DNA from: Planctomycetota bacterium
GTDB taxonomy: Bacteria > Planctomycetota > SZUA-567
Reading direction: 5' to 3'
Assembly (NCBI GenBank): GCA_020060765.1
Contig: JAGUZQ010000052.1
Coordinates: 1 to 64,000, forward strand
Length of the DNA stretch: 64,000 nt
Of the stretch, positions 43,977-53,485 are shown piece by piece. Position 1 is the stretch's first letter. The number at the start of each line of letters is the position of its first letter. Below the pieces are notes generated by a model that worked only from the letters and a program-made list of their open reading frames with translations, had not been told where the DNA came from and made no database searches. A program made the translations under genes and the position numbers.

Positions 43977-44956
43977 TAAGGACGTGTTCAAAATTTTCCT
44001 TAGATTTCCTCAACTTGGATCGAATGGGTAGTCGATAAATCATGCCTGGACATCTCCTGGTACGAAATTCAGGTTCCTCTCGACCCCAGCGGTGCGCCGT
44101 GGCTCAACGATCCTCGCTGGCAATCCATGCTGCGGCAGATTCTTTCCCTCTGCGACGAGCGCTTGACGCGCCAGATTACCGGACTACTCTCACTCTGCCT
44201 CGAACACGGTGGACAAGCCCAACTCGCCCGCATCACTTCCCTCTGCGAGGAAACCATCTCCCGCGGACGCAGGGAACTCCTCGGCGAACTACCCTCGCCT
44301 CCGCCCGGGAGAATCCGGGCTGGCAACCAGGGACGCAGGAAAGTCGAAGAGCAGAATCCGCAGATCGAAGCGGCTCTCCTCGAAATCGTCGAGGCGCACA
44401 AGGCTGGCGACCCAAACCGCCTCGATGTTTGGGCCGGTCGCAGTTTGGACAAACTACGGGAGGCGATGGCCGCGCGTGGCCACGTACTCTCGAAGAACAC
44501 GCTCCGGCGGCTGCTAAAAAAAACAGGATCGCCCTCTTCGGCAATCGCAAGTCTTTCACCGGTTCGCCCCACCCCGACCGCGACACGCAATTCAAGCGGA
44601 TTCGAGCCGTGCGCGATGAGTTCGGGCTGAAGGTCACAGTCTGTCATTATCCGACAGGAGCGTCGAAGTGTAATCCGGTGGAGCACCGCTTGTTTGGTCC
44701 GATCAGTGGGAATTGGTCTGGAGTGCCATTGCGGTCGCTTCGCCTGATGGTGGGACTGATCCGAGGGACGAAAAACGGGAGCGGCCTGGGGGTTGACGCG
44801 ACGGTGACCAAGCAGCAATATGCGAAGGGTCGGAAGGTGCCGGATGATGAAATGAAAAGGTTGTGGCTGACGCATCATGATCCTTGCCCGAAATGGAACT
44901 ATACCATCTGCCCGAGAAAGAACGAATGACCAAATCAATTTTTGAACAAGTCCTTA
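43977..44956 (+). mobile_element. ISAzo13-family element, internally deleted
   Basis: The ends are TAAGGACGTGTTCAAAATTT (43977-43996) and, on the other strand, TAAGGACTTGTTCAAAAATT (44956-44937), imperfect inverted repeats typical of this family. The element is about 980 bp, shorter than intact relatives, and its transposase is decayed. The right end supplies the TAA stop of the AraC gene at 44954. No clear target duplication is visible. Confidence 0.8.
44043..44929 (+). pseudogene. ISAzo13-type transposase, frameshifted and missing its middle
   Basis: The N-terminal part is in one frame (DISWYEIQVPLDPSG, then ITSLCEETISRGRRELLG and DKLREAMAARGH up to LLKK near 44520). The frame then shifts at a run of eight A (44516-44523), and the other frame carries HPDRDTQFKRI directly joined to the C-terminal domain (LKVTVCHYPTGASKCNPVEH, CPKWNYTICPRKNE). 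In intact relatives a segment of about 80-90 residues with the first two catalytic Asp lies between these. The protein therefore cannot be active, whether or not the A-run frameshift is programmed. Confidence 0.82.
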
Positions 44957-45811
44957 GTAAAGCGGAATCGTTCCCCGTTGGCGGAATTGCTGCGGTGATA
45001 GGCCTATGATCCGGCGGAAGGTACGCGCAAAATGAGACGCATTATCATACCCAAGGCGAAGATGAATTTCCTTGCCGCTTTGTTTGGTGTCAAGCAGCAG
45101 TTCGCAAGCGTGGCGGATTTTTTCCCGCGTAAGGTAAAGAAGCGGCGGCGTACCAAGTTCTTTTCTGAAAACACGGGAAAGGTGTGCCTGCGACACGTTT
45201 AGTTTTCGGGCCAGTTCCGCCACGTTAAAATTTTCCTCAAGATGGGTTTGAATAAAGCGGCGCGCCTCACGCACCAGCCACGCGTTAGCAGTTTCGCGTT
45301 TATCTTCCTCCCCAATATCCGCCAGATTAGAGAGCAGGCCATTTATTATCGAGGCGCCCTCGCCGGGTGTAACTTCGATAATCGAATTTGCGTAGCGCTG
45401 GTAGTTCCCAAAGCGTGCTATCAGAGGTGAATCCGGATTAAAGCGATAGATCGCGCCGAACCGGTTCACCAATTCTCGAACCATGTAAGTGGCTCCCGTA
45501 AAAGACACAAACAGGTGTATCCAGGGTGTCGTGCTGTTTTCCGGAAAATAATAGCCGGTTTCCGGATCGTTTGCTTCGCATAGAAATCCGGTTCCCTTCG
45601 GCAGTAAATACTCGCCGGAGGCATCATGGAAAATGCCCGCACCTTCCACTGTATACTGGAATATGCACACGGGGTGATTCCGCGTTTTTCCTTCGAACGC
45701 ATAATTGGACGTCATGACGTAATCCGATGCGACCGTCAATGGTTGGGCGAAGGCTTTTAGCGGTCGGGTGGTGTGAAACCTGACGCGCCATAGATTTTTG
45801 TGGATGTGCAC
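44954..45811 (-). CDS. AraC family transcriptional regulator
   Basis: A sensor domain (about 20-150, QYTVEGAGIFHDASGEYLLP) is followed by two HTH motifs (NVAELARKLNVSQAHLSRVF and RLGYDNASHFARTFRRIIG). The start is GTG at 45811 without a clear ribosome binding site. It is divergent from the GH4 gene, its likely target. Its stop codon TAA is the outer end of the neighbouring IS, so the C-terminus may differ from the original by a few residues; the family-typical end (PQQFRQRG) is still present. Confidence 0.9.
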   Translation of the reverse strand: MHIHKNLWRVRFHTTRPLKAFAQPLTVASDYVMTSNYAFEGKTRNHPVCIFQYTVEGAGIFHDASGEYLLPKGTGFLCEANDPETGYYFPENSTTPWIHLFVSFTGATYMVRELVNRFGAIYRFNPDSPLIARFGNYQRYANSIIEVTPGEGASIINGLLSNLADIGEEDKRETANAWLVREARRFIQTHLEENFNVAELARKLNVSQAHLSRVFRKELGTPPLLYLTREKIRHACELLLDTKQSGKEIHLRLGYDNASHFARTFRRIIGLSPQQFRQRGTIPLY

Positions 45812-45986
45812 TCTAATTCTGGCTACCTATTGGTTTAAAATATCAAAAATCGGTTCTAGCGAAAACTCTATCCTGATATATTATGCAATTATAGCATTAA
45901 TGCGGCAATTTTTGAATCAAAAAATGTCTATATAGGTGTCAGGAAGCATCTTCTGTTGCTTGGATTGATAGCGAGGAGCATAGATT

Positions 45987-47306
45987 ATGAAAGTTGTAAT
46001 TATCGGAGCCGGAAGCGCATTCGGAAGCAGGTTATCTGTGGATATTCTTTCCCGGGAGCCGTTGAGCGGTTGTACTATCGCACTTTGCGATATTGATAAC
46101 AGTAAGGTATGCACTACGCGGAACTATGTGCAGAAGGTGATCGACGGCAATAAATTGAAGTCAAAAGTTATCGCGGGAACTGATCGTAAAAAGCTTCTAA
46201 AGGGTGCGGATTTCGTGGTTATCGCAGTTTCCATCGGCGGCCCCGCCTATTTCGACAACCCGTATGAATTCGAAATGGATATTCCGCGAAAATACGGTAT
46301 TGTGCAGACTGTGGGCGATACGGTCGGGCCGGGCGGTATTTTCCGCGCACTTCGCACCGCGCCGGTTCTAATGGAAATGGTAGCGGATATTAATCGTTTG
46401 GCTCCTCGCGCTACAATCATCAATTACACTAACCCGATGGCAATTCTAACCTGGGTTTTGGATAAATATTCAAACGGTCAGGTAGTAGGGCTTTGTCACG
46501 GTGTGCAGGGAACTTCAAAACTGATGGCCAGTCTGATCGGAGCGCCTTACGAGGAAATCGGTTATTGGACCGCCGGTATCAATCACATGGCGTGGTTTCT
46601 GAAATTCACACATAAAAAGAAAGACGCATATCCACGCCTGTACAAGGCAATAGAAGATCCCAAGGTCTTTAAAGAAAATCAGGTGCGATTCGAAGTCATG
46701 CGCGAATTCGGCTATTTTATGACCGAGAGCAGCCGTCACTTAAGCGAATACGTATCTTGGTACCAGCACCAACAGAATATGCTAAAACCGTTCGTGATTA
46801 AGACGAAAGCTATCAAGAACAAACGCCAGGCTTGGTTCGAGGACATGGGAGTAAAGGCTTCCAGTGCCGAGAGCATTAACCTTGTGCGCTCCCATGAATA
46901 CGCGTCGGGAATCATGGAGGCGATGGAAACCGGTGAGCCGATGCGGTTTAATGGCAACGTGATGAACCGCAAGCTTATCGATAATCTGCCGCCAGATTGC
47001 TGCGTCGAGGTTCCGTGCATGGCTGATAACATGGGTATCCATCCGTGTGCGATCGGAAGTCTTCCCGAACAATGCGCTGCTCTTTGCCGCACTAATGTTT
47101 CCGTGCAGTCGCTTACTGTAAAAGCTATTATGGAAAAAGATCAACAGGCAGCTTATCAAGCCTTACTGCTTGATCCGAGTGTGTGCGCGGTTCTTAACCT
47201 GAAGAAAGCTCGCAATCTGTTCGACGAACTGTGGAAAGCCGAAGGAAACCTGCTACGTTATTATAATACGCCCACCTTTGCGAAACATTCCCAAAGGATA
47301 AAATAG
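45987..47306 (+). CDS. Glycoside hydrolase family 4 (alpha-galactosidase/alpha-glucosidase type)
   Basis: GH4 enzymes use NAD+ and a divalent metal to cleave alpha- or beta-glycosides by an oxidation-elimination route. The Rossmann motif is VIIGAGSAFGSR (residues 4-15); the metal ligands are C170 in LCHGVQG and H200 in GINHMAWF. The CHGVQG form, rather than CN, suggests the alpha-galactosidase/alpha-glucosidase or galacturonidase branch rather than the 6-phospho-beta-glucosidase branch. GGAG precedes the ATG. It is divergent from an AraC gene and is monocistronic, ending at a perfect hairpin. Confidence 0.93.
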   Translation: MKVVIIGAGSAFGSRLSVDILSREPLSGCTIALCDIDNSKVCTTRNYVQKVIDGNKLKSKVIAGTDRKKLLKGADFVVIAVSIGGPAYFDNPYEFEMDIPRKYGIVQTVGDTVGPGGIFRALRTAPVLMEMVADINRLAPRATIINYTNPMAILTWVLDKYSNGQVVGLCHGVQGTSKLMASLIGAPYEEIGYWTAGINHMAWFLKFTHKKKDAYPRLYKAIEDPKVFKENQVRFEVMREFGYFMTESSRHLSEYVSWYQHQQNMLKPFVIKTKAIKNKRQAWFEDMGVKASSAESINLVRSHEYASGIMEAMETGEPMRFNGNVMNRKLIDNLPPDCCVEVPCMADNMGIHPCAIGSLPEQCAALCRTNVSVQSLTVKAIMEKDQQAAYQALLLDPSVCAVLNLKKARNLFDELWKAEGNLLRYYNTPTFAKHSQRIK

Positions 47307-47311
47307 GCGTT

Positions 47312-47347
47312 CAGGTTCGCCCCGGTTCAAGAACCGGGGCGAACCTG
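47312..47347. terminator. Long perfect hairpin after the GH4 gene
   Basis: CAGGTTCGCCCCGGTTC (47312-47328) pairs perfectly with 47331-47347, leaving two bases unpaired in the centre. It starts 6 bases after the stop codon. No T-run follows, so termination may need Rho, or the hairpin may protect the mRNA end. Confidence 0.65.
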
Positions 47348-47542
47348 GCGATTGATTCTTTGTACGCGCCCTTGGAAAATACCGGTCGGAAAATGAAAAG
47401 AGGATCGCTAATCCACCAACCCCTTTACCCGCCAACCCGAAAATAACCCCCGGTTTTTGCCTTGACACTCGCGAATCCGGCTTTATAATCGCAACATATT
47501 TATAGCAAAGAAGTAAACGCTAGTCCGGTTGATTTCCGCCTT

Positions 47543-47573
47543 CAGCGCCGCAAGAGCGCTGGCGTTTTTTTTT
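47543..47573 (+). terminator. Terminator-like hairpin in the tig leader
   Basis: CAGCGC (47543-47548) and GCGCTG (47556-47561) form a short stem followed by GCG and nine T. It lies 25 bases before the tig start, so it could be an attenuator or the end of an unseen leader transcript. The gap 47348-47542 shows no gene. Confidence 0.5.
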
Positions 47574-47598
47574 CACCACGGGTTTACAGGAAAGCGAT

Positions 47599-48897
47599 AT
47601 GAAGTTCGAGTGCACGGAAGTGGCAAAATGCCGCCAGAAAATCACAGTCGAAGTCCCTGCCGAAAAAGTCGACGCCGCGTTTGACGAATTGTATAACGAA
47701 CTGCGCGACAACGCCCAGGTCAAGGGGTTCCGCAAGGGGCATACCCCGCGGAAACTGCTGGAAAAGAAGTTTTCCAAGGTCGCGGCCAACGACGTCAGGT
47801 CGAAACTTTTCCAGGATTCGTTTCTCGAATGCCTGAAGGAAAACGACATCTCCCCGCTGGGCGACCCCGACCTCAAGGTCGAAGACCTGGAAGCGAAACC
47901 AGGCGAGCCTTTCGGTTATACCACCGAGGTCGACGTGCGTCCCAAGTTCGAGTTGCCGGAATACAAGAAGCTAGCGCTGACGGAAAAGGTTGTCCCCGTC
48001 ACCGACGCCGAGATCGACGAGCAGCTTGGCAAGATGCGCCAGGCTTTCGCCGAATACAACCCCACCGAGGAAGCGTGCGCCGAAAACGACATGCTGGAAG
48101 TCGACGTCGTCGCCAAGGCGGGCGAAGAGGAAATAGTTAACGAAACCGGCCAGCGCCTGCGCGTCTCTGGTGAAATGCTGTTCGGGATGGAATGCAAGGA
48201 GCTGGTGAAAACGCTGGTCGGTGCCAAGGCTGGCACTGAGAAAAAAATTGAACTGACTTTGCCCGACACTTTCTACAAAGAGGAATTGCGCGGTCAGAAG
48301 GCTAAAATTTCGCTCAAGGTAAACCAGGTGCTGAAGGCGGAGCTGCCGGAAGTGAACCAGCAATTCGCCCAGAAATTCGGCATCGAAACCGTGGACGAGT
48401 TGAAAAGCCGGATTCGCGGCAACATCGAGGCCGAACGTTCGACCGAGTCGCGCCGGGAACTGGAAGAGGCAGCCAAGGCCGCGTTGCTGGAGAAAGTGTC
48501 TTTCGATCTGCCGGAGGAATTTCTCAAGCGCCAGATCAACACCAACCTGATGCGCAGCAAGATGCAGATGGCGCGCATGGGCGCGACCAAGGAATTCCTG
48601 GGCGAAAAGGCGGCGGAGCTGGAAAAGAGCACTGCCGAGAACACGGAGAAGGATATACGCTGGATGATTGTCAGCGACGCTATCGCCGACAAGGAAGAGT
48701 TCGAGGTGACGGAACAGGAAATCCAGCGCCACCTGGAAATGCTGGCCAACTATTATCGCACCACGCCCGCCAAGATGTTCAAGCAGATTCAGGAAAGCAA
48801 CGGCCTGGCGGCGATGATCAGCGAAATCCGCGATATCAAGGTGCTTAATTGCATCATGAACGAGGCGGAAATCACCAAGGCGGAAGTGGCCGGTTAG
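47599..48897 (+). CDS. tig: Trigger factor
   Basis: Ribosome-bound chaperone and prolyl isomerase. The N-terminal ribosome-binding domain shows the signature-like GFRKGHTPRKLLEKKF (residues 45-60), then a FKBP-type PPIase domain (about 150-240) and a long helical C-terminal chaperone domain. Length 432 is normal. It heads the classic tig-clpP-clpX arrangement on the plus strand. Confidence 0.97.
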   Translation: MKFECTEVAKCRQKITVEVPAEKVDAAFDELYNELRDNAQVKGFRKGHTPRKLLEKKFSKVAANDVRSKLFQDSFLECLKENDISPLGDPDLKVEDLEAKPGEPFGYTTEVDVRPKFELPEYKKLALTEKVVPVTDAEIDEQLGKMRQAFAEYNPTEEACAENDMLEVDVVAKAGEEEIVNETGQRLRVSGEMLFGMECKELVKTLVGAKAGTEKKIELTLPDTFYKEELRGQKAKISLKVNQVLKAELPEVNQQFAQKFGIETVDELKSRIRGNIEAERSTESRRELEEAAKAALLEKVSFDLPEEFLKRQINTNLMRSKMQMARMGATKEFLGEKAAELEKSTAENTEKDIRWMIVSDAIADKEEFEVTEQEIQRHLEMLANYYRTTPAKMFKQIQESNGLAAMISEIRDIKVLNCIMNEAEITKAEVAG

Positions 48898-49023
48898 GTT
48901 GACGGGTTAATGGGTTGACAGGTTGACGGCGGCTTTTAGATGAAGCTTTTCCCGTTTACCAGACAACCCATTTGCCAAGATCGACGAGATAAGCAGACGC
49001 ATAACCTTACGACAGGAGAAGGA

Positions 49024-49650
49024 ATGTCAGAATTCGAGGAACGCGCGGACATGATTCCGTTTGTCATCGAGCGCACCGGGCGCGGCGAGCGCAGCTACGA
49101 TATCTTTTCCCGCCTGCTCAAGGACCGGATCATCTTTATCGGCGGCGGCATCCGCGACGACAACGCCAATCTGATTATCGCGGAACTGCTGTTCCTGGAA
49201 CTGGAAAACCGCGAGGCCGATGTGCAGGTCTACATCAACTCCCCCGGCGGCAGCGTTACAGCGGGGCTGGCCATCTACGATACCATGCAGCATCTTTCCT
49301 GCAGCGTGGCCACCTATTGCATCGGCCAGGCCGCCAGCATGGGCGCGGTGCTGCTTGCCGCCGGTACCAAGGGCAAGCGCTTCACGCTCCCCAACAGCCG
49401 CATCATGATTCACCAGCCTTGGGGCGGCTACGAAGGCACCGCTTCCGATATCGACATCCACGCCAAGGAAATCAACCGGCTGAAGGAAAAGCTTAACGGC
49501 ATCCTCGCGCTCCACACCGGCAAGGATATCAAGGCAATAGCCGGCGACACCGACCGCGACTTTTTCATGGGCGGCGAGGAAGCCAAGGCGTATGGTCTGA
49601 TCGACGAAGTCCTGGTGCCGGGTGAAAAAGGCAAGAAGAACAAGGACTAG
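49024..49650 (+). CDS. clpP: ATP-dependent Clp protease proteolytic subunit
   Basis: Serine protease subunit that degrades substrates delivered by ClpX or ClpA. The triad is S105 (GQAASMGA), H130 (MIHQPWGG) and D179 (GDTDRDFF), with the spacing of E. coli ClpP. The ATG at 49024 after AGGAGAAGGA gives 208 residues, the usual length; an earlier in-frame start would add 28 residues without homology. It lies between tig and clpX. Confidence 0.97.
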   Translation: MSEFEERADMIPFVIERTGRGERSYDIFSRLLKDRIIFIGGGIRDDNANLIIAELLFLELENREADVQVYINSPGGSVTAGLAIYDTMQHLSCSVATYCIGQAASMGAVLLAAGTKGKRFTLPNSRIMIHQPWGGYEGTASDIDIHAKEINRLKEKLNGILALHTGKDIKAIAGDTDRDFFMGGEEAKAYGLIDEVLVPGEKGKKNKD

Positions 49651-49665
49651 CCGGAAAGGGCGCTG

Positions 49666-50976
49666 ATGTCAAAAACCACCAAACCCAGGAACGGCGCTTC
49701 CCAGCGTTGCACCTTCTGCGGACGCGGCTCCGACATGGTCAAGCGCCTCATCGCCGGGCAGGACAATGTCTGTATCTGCAACGACTGCGTACTTCTGTGC
49801 AGCAGCATCCTCGAACAGGAGGATATGCGCGACAAGGGCACCGAATTTTCCATCGACCGGATTCCTTCTCCCAAGGAAATCAAGCAGGCGCTGGATGATT
49901 ATGTCATCGGCCAGGAACATGCAAAGAAAGTCCTGTCCGTCGCGGTGCATAACCACTACAAGCGCCTGCGCTTCGGTTCGGCCAACGAAGTCGAGGTCGA
50001 GAAATCCAACGTCATGATCCTCGGCCCCAGCGGCTGCGGCAAGACGCTGATGGCGAAAGTCCTCGCCAAGACTGTGGACGTGCCTTTCGCTATCGCCGAC
50101 GCCACCACTCTGACCGAGGCGGGCTACGTCGGCGAGGATGTGGAAAATATTCTCCTGCGCCTGATCCAGGCCGCCGACAACGACGTCCGTCGCGCCGAGC
50201 ATGGCATCATCTACATCGACGAAATCGACAAGATCGGCAAGAAGACCCAGAACGTCTCCATCACCCGCGACGTCTCCGGCGAGGGCGTGCAGCAGGCGCT
50301 GCTGAAAATGCTGGAAGGCACCACATGCAACGTCCCCCCCCAGGGCGGGCGCAAGCATCCCGAGCAGCGCTATATCCAGATCGACACTTCAAAAATTCTC
50401 TTCATCTGCGGCGGTTCCTTCGCCGGGGTGGACGAGATCATCAGCCGCCGCGTGGGGCACAAGTCCATCGGCTTCCACCAGGAGTACAACAAGACCTCCG
50501 AGCAGGAACTGGGCGATCTGCTGGAACAGGTCGACACCGACGATTTGCTGGAGTTTGGCATTATCCCGGAACTGATCGGCCGCCTGCCGGTAATCGCCGC
50601 CATCCGCCCGCTGGACGAGGAAGCGCTGATCCGGGTGATGCAGGAGCCGAAGAACGCGCTGCTGCGGCAGTACAAGCATATGTTCAGCCTGGAAAACGCC
50701 AAGCTGAAGTTCACCGACTGCGCCCTGAGCAATATCGCGCAACAGGCGATGAAGAAGCAGACCGGCGCGCGGGCCTTGCGGGGGATTCTCGAAAATGTGC
50801 TGCTTGACCTGATGTTTGACCTGCCCGACCTGCCCGAGCCGCGCGATTTCACCATCGACGAGGCGTTTATCGAAAACGGCCTGGTGGAACTGAAGAAAAA
50901 ATCAGGCAAGAAACGCAAGCCCGGCAAAGACGACAGCCCCGCCGATCTCACTGACAATGAACGCGAAAGCGCCTGA
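49666..50976 (+). CDS. clpX: ATP-dependent Clp protease ATP-binding subunit ClpX
   Basis: AAA+ unfoldase that feeds ClpP. The N-terminal zinc-binding domain has C15, C18, C38, C41; the Walker A is GPSGCGKT and Walker [14 protein letters not shown]; the pore loop is in the [14 protein letters not shown] segment, and the IGF-type ClpP loop corresponds to the [15 protein letters not shown] region (LEFGI in place of IGF nearby). The last 30 residues are a Lys-rich extension. It is 15 bases after clpP and ends in a strong terminator. Confidence 0.97.
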   Translation: MSKTTKPRNGASQRCTFCGRGSDMVKRLIAGQDNVCICNDCVLLCSSILEQEDMRDKGTEFSIDRIPSPKEIKQALDDYVIGQEHAKKVLSVAVHNHYKRLRFGSANEVEVEKSNVMILGPSGCGKTLMAKVLAKTVDVPFAIADATTLTEAGYVGEDVENILLRLIQAADNDVRRAEHGIIYIDEIDKIGKKTQNVSITRDVSGEGVQQALLKMLEGTTCNVPPQGGRKHPEQRYIQIDTSKILFICGGSFAGVDEIISRRVGHKSIGFHQEYNKTSEQELGDLLEQVDTDDLLEFGIIPELIGRLPVIAAIRPLDEEALIRVMQEPKNALLRQYKHMFSLENAKLKFTDCALSNIAQQAMKKQTGARALRGILENVLLDLMFDLPDLPEPRDFTIDEAFIENGLVELKKKSGKKRKPGKDDSPADLTDNERESA

Positions 50977-50982
50977 AAAAAA

Positions 50983-51006
50983 GCCCTCCGCCGGGAGGGC
51001 TTTTTT
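50983..51006 (+). terminator. Intrinsic terminator of tig-clpP-clpX
   Basis: GCCCTCC (50983-50989), loop GCC, GGGAGGGC, then six T and A, preceded by a run of A. It starts 7 bases after the clpX stop. Confidence 0.92.
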
Positions 51007-51035
51007 ATTGGATTAGCTTCAATACATTGGCTAAG

Positions 51036-51151
51036 GAAAAACCTGTACTGTCATTCCCGCGAAGGCGGGAATCCAGAAGGTGTTGCGTGCGGTTTCCCCA
51101 CTGGATTCCCCCGCCTTCGCGGGAATGACGATCGTATGTTTTCTTTAAAAC
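51036..51151. repeat. dRS3-like inverted repeat, second copy
   Basis: Nearly identical to 18814-18932: GTCATTCCCGCGAAGGCGGG at 51050 begins the left arm and the inverse ends at 51129, and the middle GGTGTTGCGTGCGGTTTCCC is shared. It lies between the clpX terminator and a convergent gene and lacks the outer 19-bp arms of the first copy. Confidence 0.8.
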
Positions 51152-51181
51152 AAAAAGATTTTCCCTTAATTAACGGGAAAT

Positions 51182-52234
51182 CTATTCCGGTTTCGCGTCG
51201 GTCTTTTTTTCCGGTTCTTCCCCGGCGTCGGGTTTGCCCATGTTTTCCAGCAGGGTCTGGCGCATTTCGTCGAAGCGCTCCGGCGTCACGTTCTGAATCG
51301 ACCACAGCGCCAGTTGCCGCACCCACGGCTGGGGATCGCTTTTCGCCAGCAGCACCAGCGTATCCTTGGCGAGTTTCTGCGAGACCGGATCCTTGACGTG
51401 ATTTTTCAGCGCGCGATCAGGCGCGCCGTGCCGCAACACTCCCAGCCGCAATACCGCTTCCTGCCGCCAGAAATAGTCTTTGTCTTCCTTGGCGATTTTC
51501 ACCGTGGCGTAGAGGCAGTTGAAATTGTCGAACTCGCCAAGATAAACCTGTGCCTTGGCGCCGGTCAGCTTGCGCAGTTCAATCAGGTACTCGGCGAAGG
51601 TGTCGGCTTTCTGCGACTTTTCCAAGGCGCCCCGCCGGATCAGGAAACGGCTGTACGCCTTGGCCGCCTGAAGTTCGATGGAAACCCCCAGCATGAACGT
51701 GATCAGGCTGGGGCGTTCCTCGGTCAGATGCCAGCCGAAAATCAGCGAACTTTTATAAGCCTTGCTCGCTTCCAGCGGTTTTTCCTCGGAGTCCAGGCGT
51801 TTGGCGTAAGCCAGCAGCGCTTTGTTGTAGGCTTGGAAGATCAGCAGGTCAGGTTGTTTCTTGGTGCCGGTTTCCATGTAGGGATAATATTTCGGCGTCA
51901 GATCGCATTTCTTGATTTTTGCGCCTGCCAGAATTTCCTGCACGCCCGCGCTGTCGGGGCTGACCAGAATGGATTTGCCGACTTTTTCCGTGGCGTAGAG
52001 CGATTCCAGTTTGGCGTAATGATCGGCGGCGTTGCCAGGTTCAGCAGGCAGTTCGGTCAGCTCCTCCAATCCCTTGGCCGCGTCCCAGTGGGAAAGCATT
52101 TTTTCGTCCAGGGCATTGTAAAGCGCTTTCTGGCGGGGAGACATGACCGGTTCTTCCTCGCCGGAAAAAACGGCAAGGCTGTATAATAATAATGAAACGG
52201 CGATGATGTGGCGGGATTTGCGAATGTTGATCAT
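51182..52234 (-). CDS. Exported hypothetical protein
   Basis: A signal peptide (about residues 1-24, ending FSG) is followed by a helical protein of 350 residues. The segment about 215-330 looks like HEAT- or TPR-type helix pairs (WRQEAVLRLGVLRHGAPDRA, DPQPWVRQLALWSIQNV). The tail is rich in Glu, Lys and Asp. No catalytic motif is visible. It converges with the clpX operon and has no close partner. Function is unknown. Confidence 0.75.
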   Translation of the reverse strand: MINIRKSRHIIAVSLLLYSLAVFSGEEEPVMSPRQKALYNALDEKMLSHWDAAKGLEELTELPAEPGNAADHYAKLESLYATEKVGKSILVSPDSAGVQEILAGAKIKKCDLTPKYYPYMETGTKKQPDLLIFQAYNKALLAYAKRLDSEEKPLEASKAYKSSLIFGWHLTEERPSLITFMLGVSIELQAAKAYSRFLIRRGALEKSQKADTFAEYLIELRKLTGAKAQVYLGEFDNFNCLYATVKIAKEDKDYFWRQEAVLRLGVLRHGAPDRALKNHVKDPVSQKLAKDTLVLLAKSDPQPWVRQLALWSIQNVTPERFDEMRQTLLENMGKPDAGEEPEKKTDAKPE

Positions 52235-52873
52235 AAGTATTTTGCCTGTATAGAATTAGGTTAAATGATGAAAATTTGGCTATAATAGCTATTGTACTGA
52301 CAACAGGCTGAATAGCAAGGTATTGTGTGGAAAATGACAGAATCCCAGCCGTTTTTTTGAACCGCGCCCGCTTTTCCGAGATATTCATTTTATCCGTCTG
52401 CAACTTTTTTTCTGTTTATGCCGTTCTGATGCTGCTTTTAGCTTTTTTAAGCTATACTGACCATACTGACCAGGCTGTCTTGTTTGTCTTCGTCATTCGT
52501 AATATCATAATTGCTTGATTTACCTTAGTCCGCCAGTATGCCTGATTTGCCTGGAATGATTCGTTGATTCGGATTGCTTAGTCAGCTTATTTTGTCTCAA
52601 TAGTTCTACTTGCCTGAAATATGCGGTTTGCTCAGATAATTTTTGTTGTCAAAGTCGTTATTGTTGTTTGGATTGTTTGACCTGATTATGTCGTTAAAAT
52701 GAATAAATGCGCCTGTTCCGGCAATTGCGGCTATGTCGCACGAGGTGCCGTTAAGGTTTTTAATACGCGGACGATCTTTTTTAAGAAAAACGCCGAAGAT
52801 GCCTGACGTGTTTGTCCGATAAACTAAATGGAAGTATTTTTCCATATTCATGCATTATATGCAGGTGCGATAG
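52235..52873. other. AT- and T-rich intergenic region without recognised gene
   Basis: This gap of about 640 bases is much richer in AT than its surroundings and full of short, degenerate repeats such as GATTCG/GATTTG and TGACCATACTGACCA. A short reading frame at 52606-52851 on the minus strand has Asn-rich, low-complexity content and no ribosome binding site, so I do not call it. It carries the promoter of the EPS locus. Confidence 0.4.
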
Positions 52874-53470
52874 ATGAAACAAAGCTATACATCAGGCGAA
52901 GCTGCCCGTCTCTGCGGTTTGGGGCTTACCACCCTAAAACGTTGGATCAGCCGGGGGGCGTTGAAGTCCTACCGAACCCCGGGCGGCGATTTGCGTATTT
53001 TGCATAGAAACCTGGTAGACTTTATGCGGGATTACGATATACCTATGCACTATCTGGATGAGGAACCGGAGCGGAATGTCCTGATACATATCAAGACCCC
53101 GGAATGGCGGGACAAAATTCTGGTGGCAATCGAGTTGTGGGAAGGGGTGCTGAAGCCGGTGGTGGTTGAGGATGATTTGGAGTTCGGCCATTTTGTCGGC
53201 GCCTTGCGTCCCGCCTATATTATAGTAGAACCTGACAGAGGTACGGACGTGCCTGGCAGATGCCGCGCGATCCGGCGGCTGACTGTGCCGGATCCGGTTC
53301 GGATAGCTTTGTTGGTGCCAGAGGAAGAACTGGCTTACCGGCAGGGCGAAGACCGGCCGGAAGTGGTGTTTGTGCCGGAAAGCGAGGAAGGCTGGGCGGA
53401 ATTGTGCATTCACGACCTGGCTGGCGACATAGGTGCGGGAGAACGGCGCGGCGGCAGAAAAGCCGGTTGA
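52874..53470 (+). CDS. MerR/excisionase-type HTH protein at the head of the EPS locus
   Basis: Residues 4-48 form a MerR-like winged HTH (YTSGEAARLCGLGLTTLKRW, YRTPGGDLRI). Residues about 68-190 look like a Rossmann-type or receiver-like alpha/beta domain (VLIHIKTPEWRDKILVAIEL, IIVEPDRGTD, IALLVP) without a clear phospho-acceptor. Such HTH plus pseudo-receiver proteins often sit beside exopolysaccharide genes. It starts a plus-strand run with the ATPase 15 bases downstream, so it is likely the local regulator. Confidence 0.75.
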   Translation: MKQSYTSGEAARLCGLGLTTLKRWISRGALKSYRTPGGDLRILHRNLVDFMRDYDIPMHYLDEEPERNVLIHIKTPEWRDKILVAIELWEGVLKPVVVEDDLEFGHFVGALRPAYIIVEPDRGTDVPGRCRAIRRLTVPDPVRIALLVPEEELAYRQGEDRPEVVFVPESEEGWAELCIHDLAGDIGAGERRGGRKAG

Positions 53471-53485
53471 TCGCGGAGGAAAGTA

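Noticed and set aside
44516-44523. Programmed frameshift at A8 in the transposase
   Set aside because: The run could be slippery, but the joined product would still lack the segment with the first catalytic Asp residues, so the simplest reading is decay.
52606-52851. 81-codon open frame on the minus strand before the EPS locus
   Set aside because: Asn-rich low-complexity translation, AT-rich DNA and no ribosome binding site; chance frame is likely.
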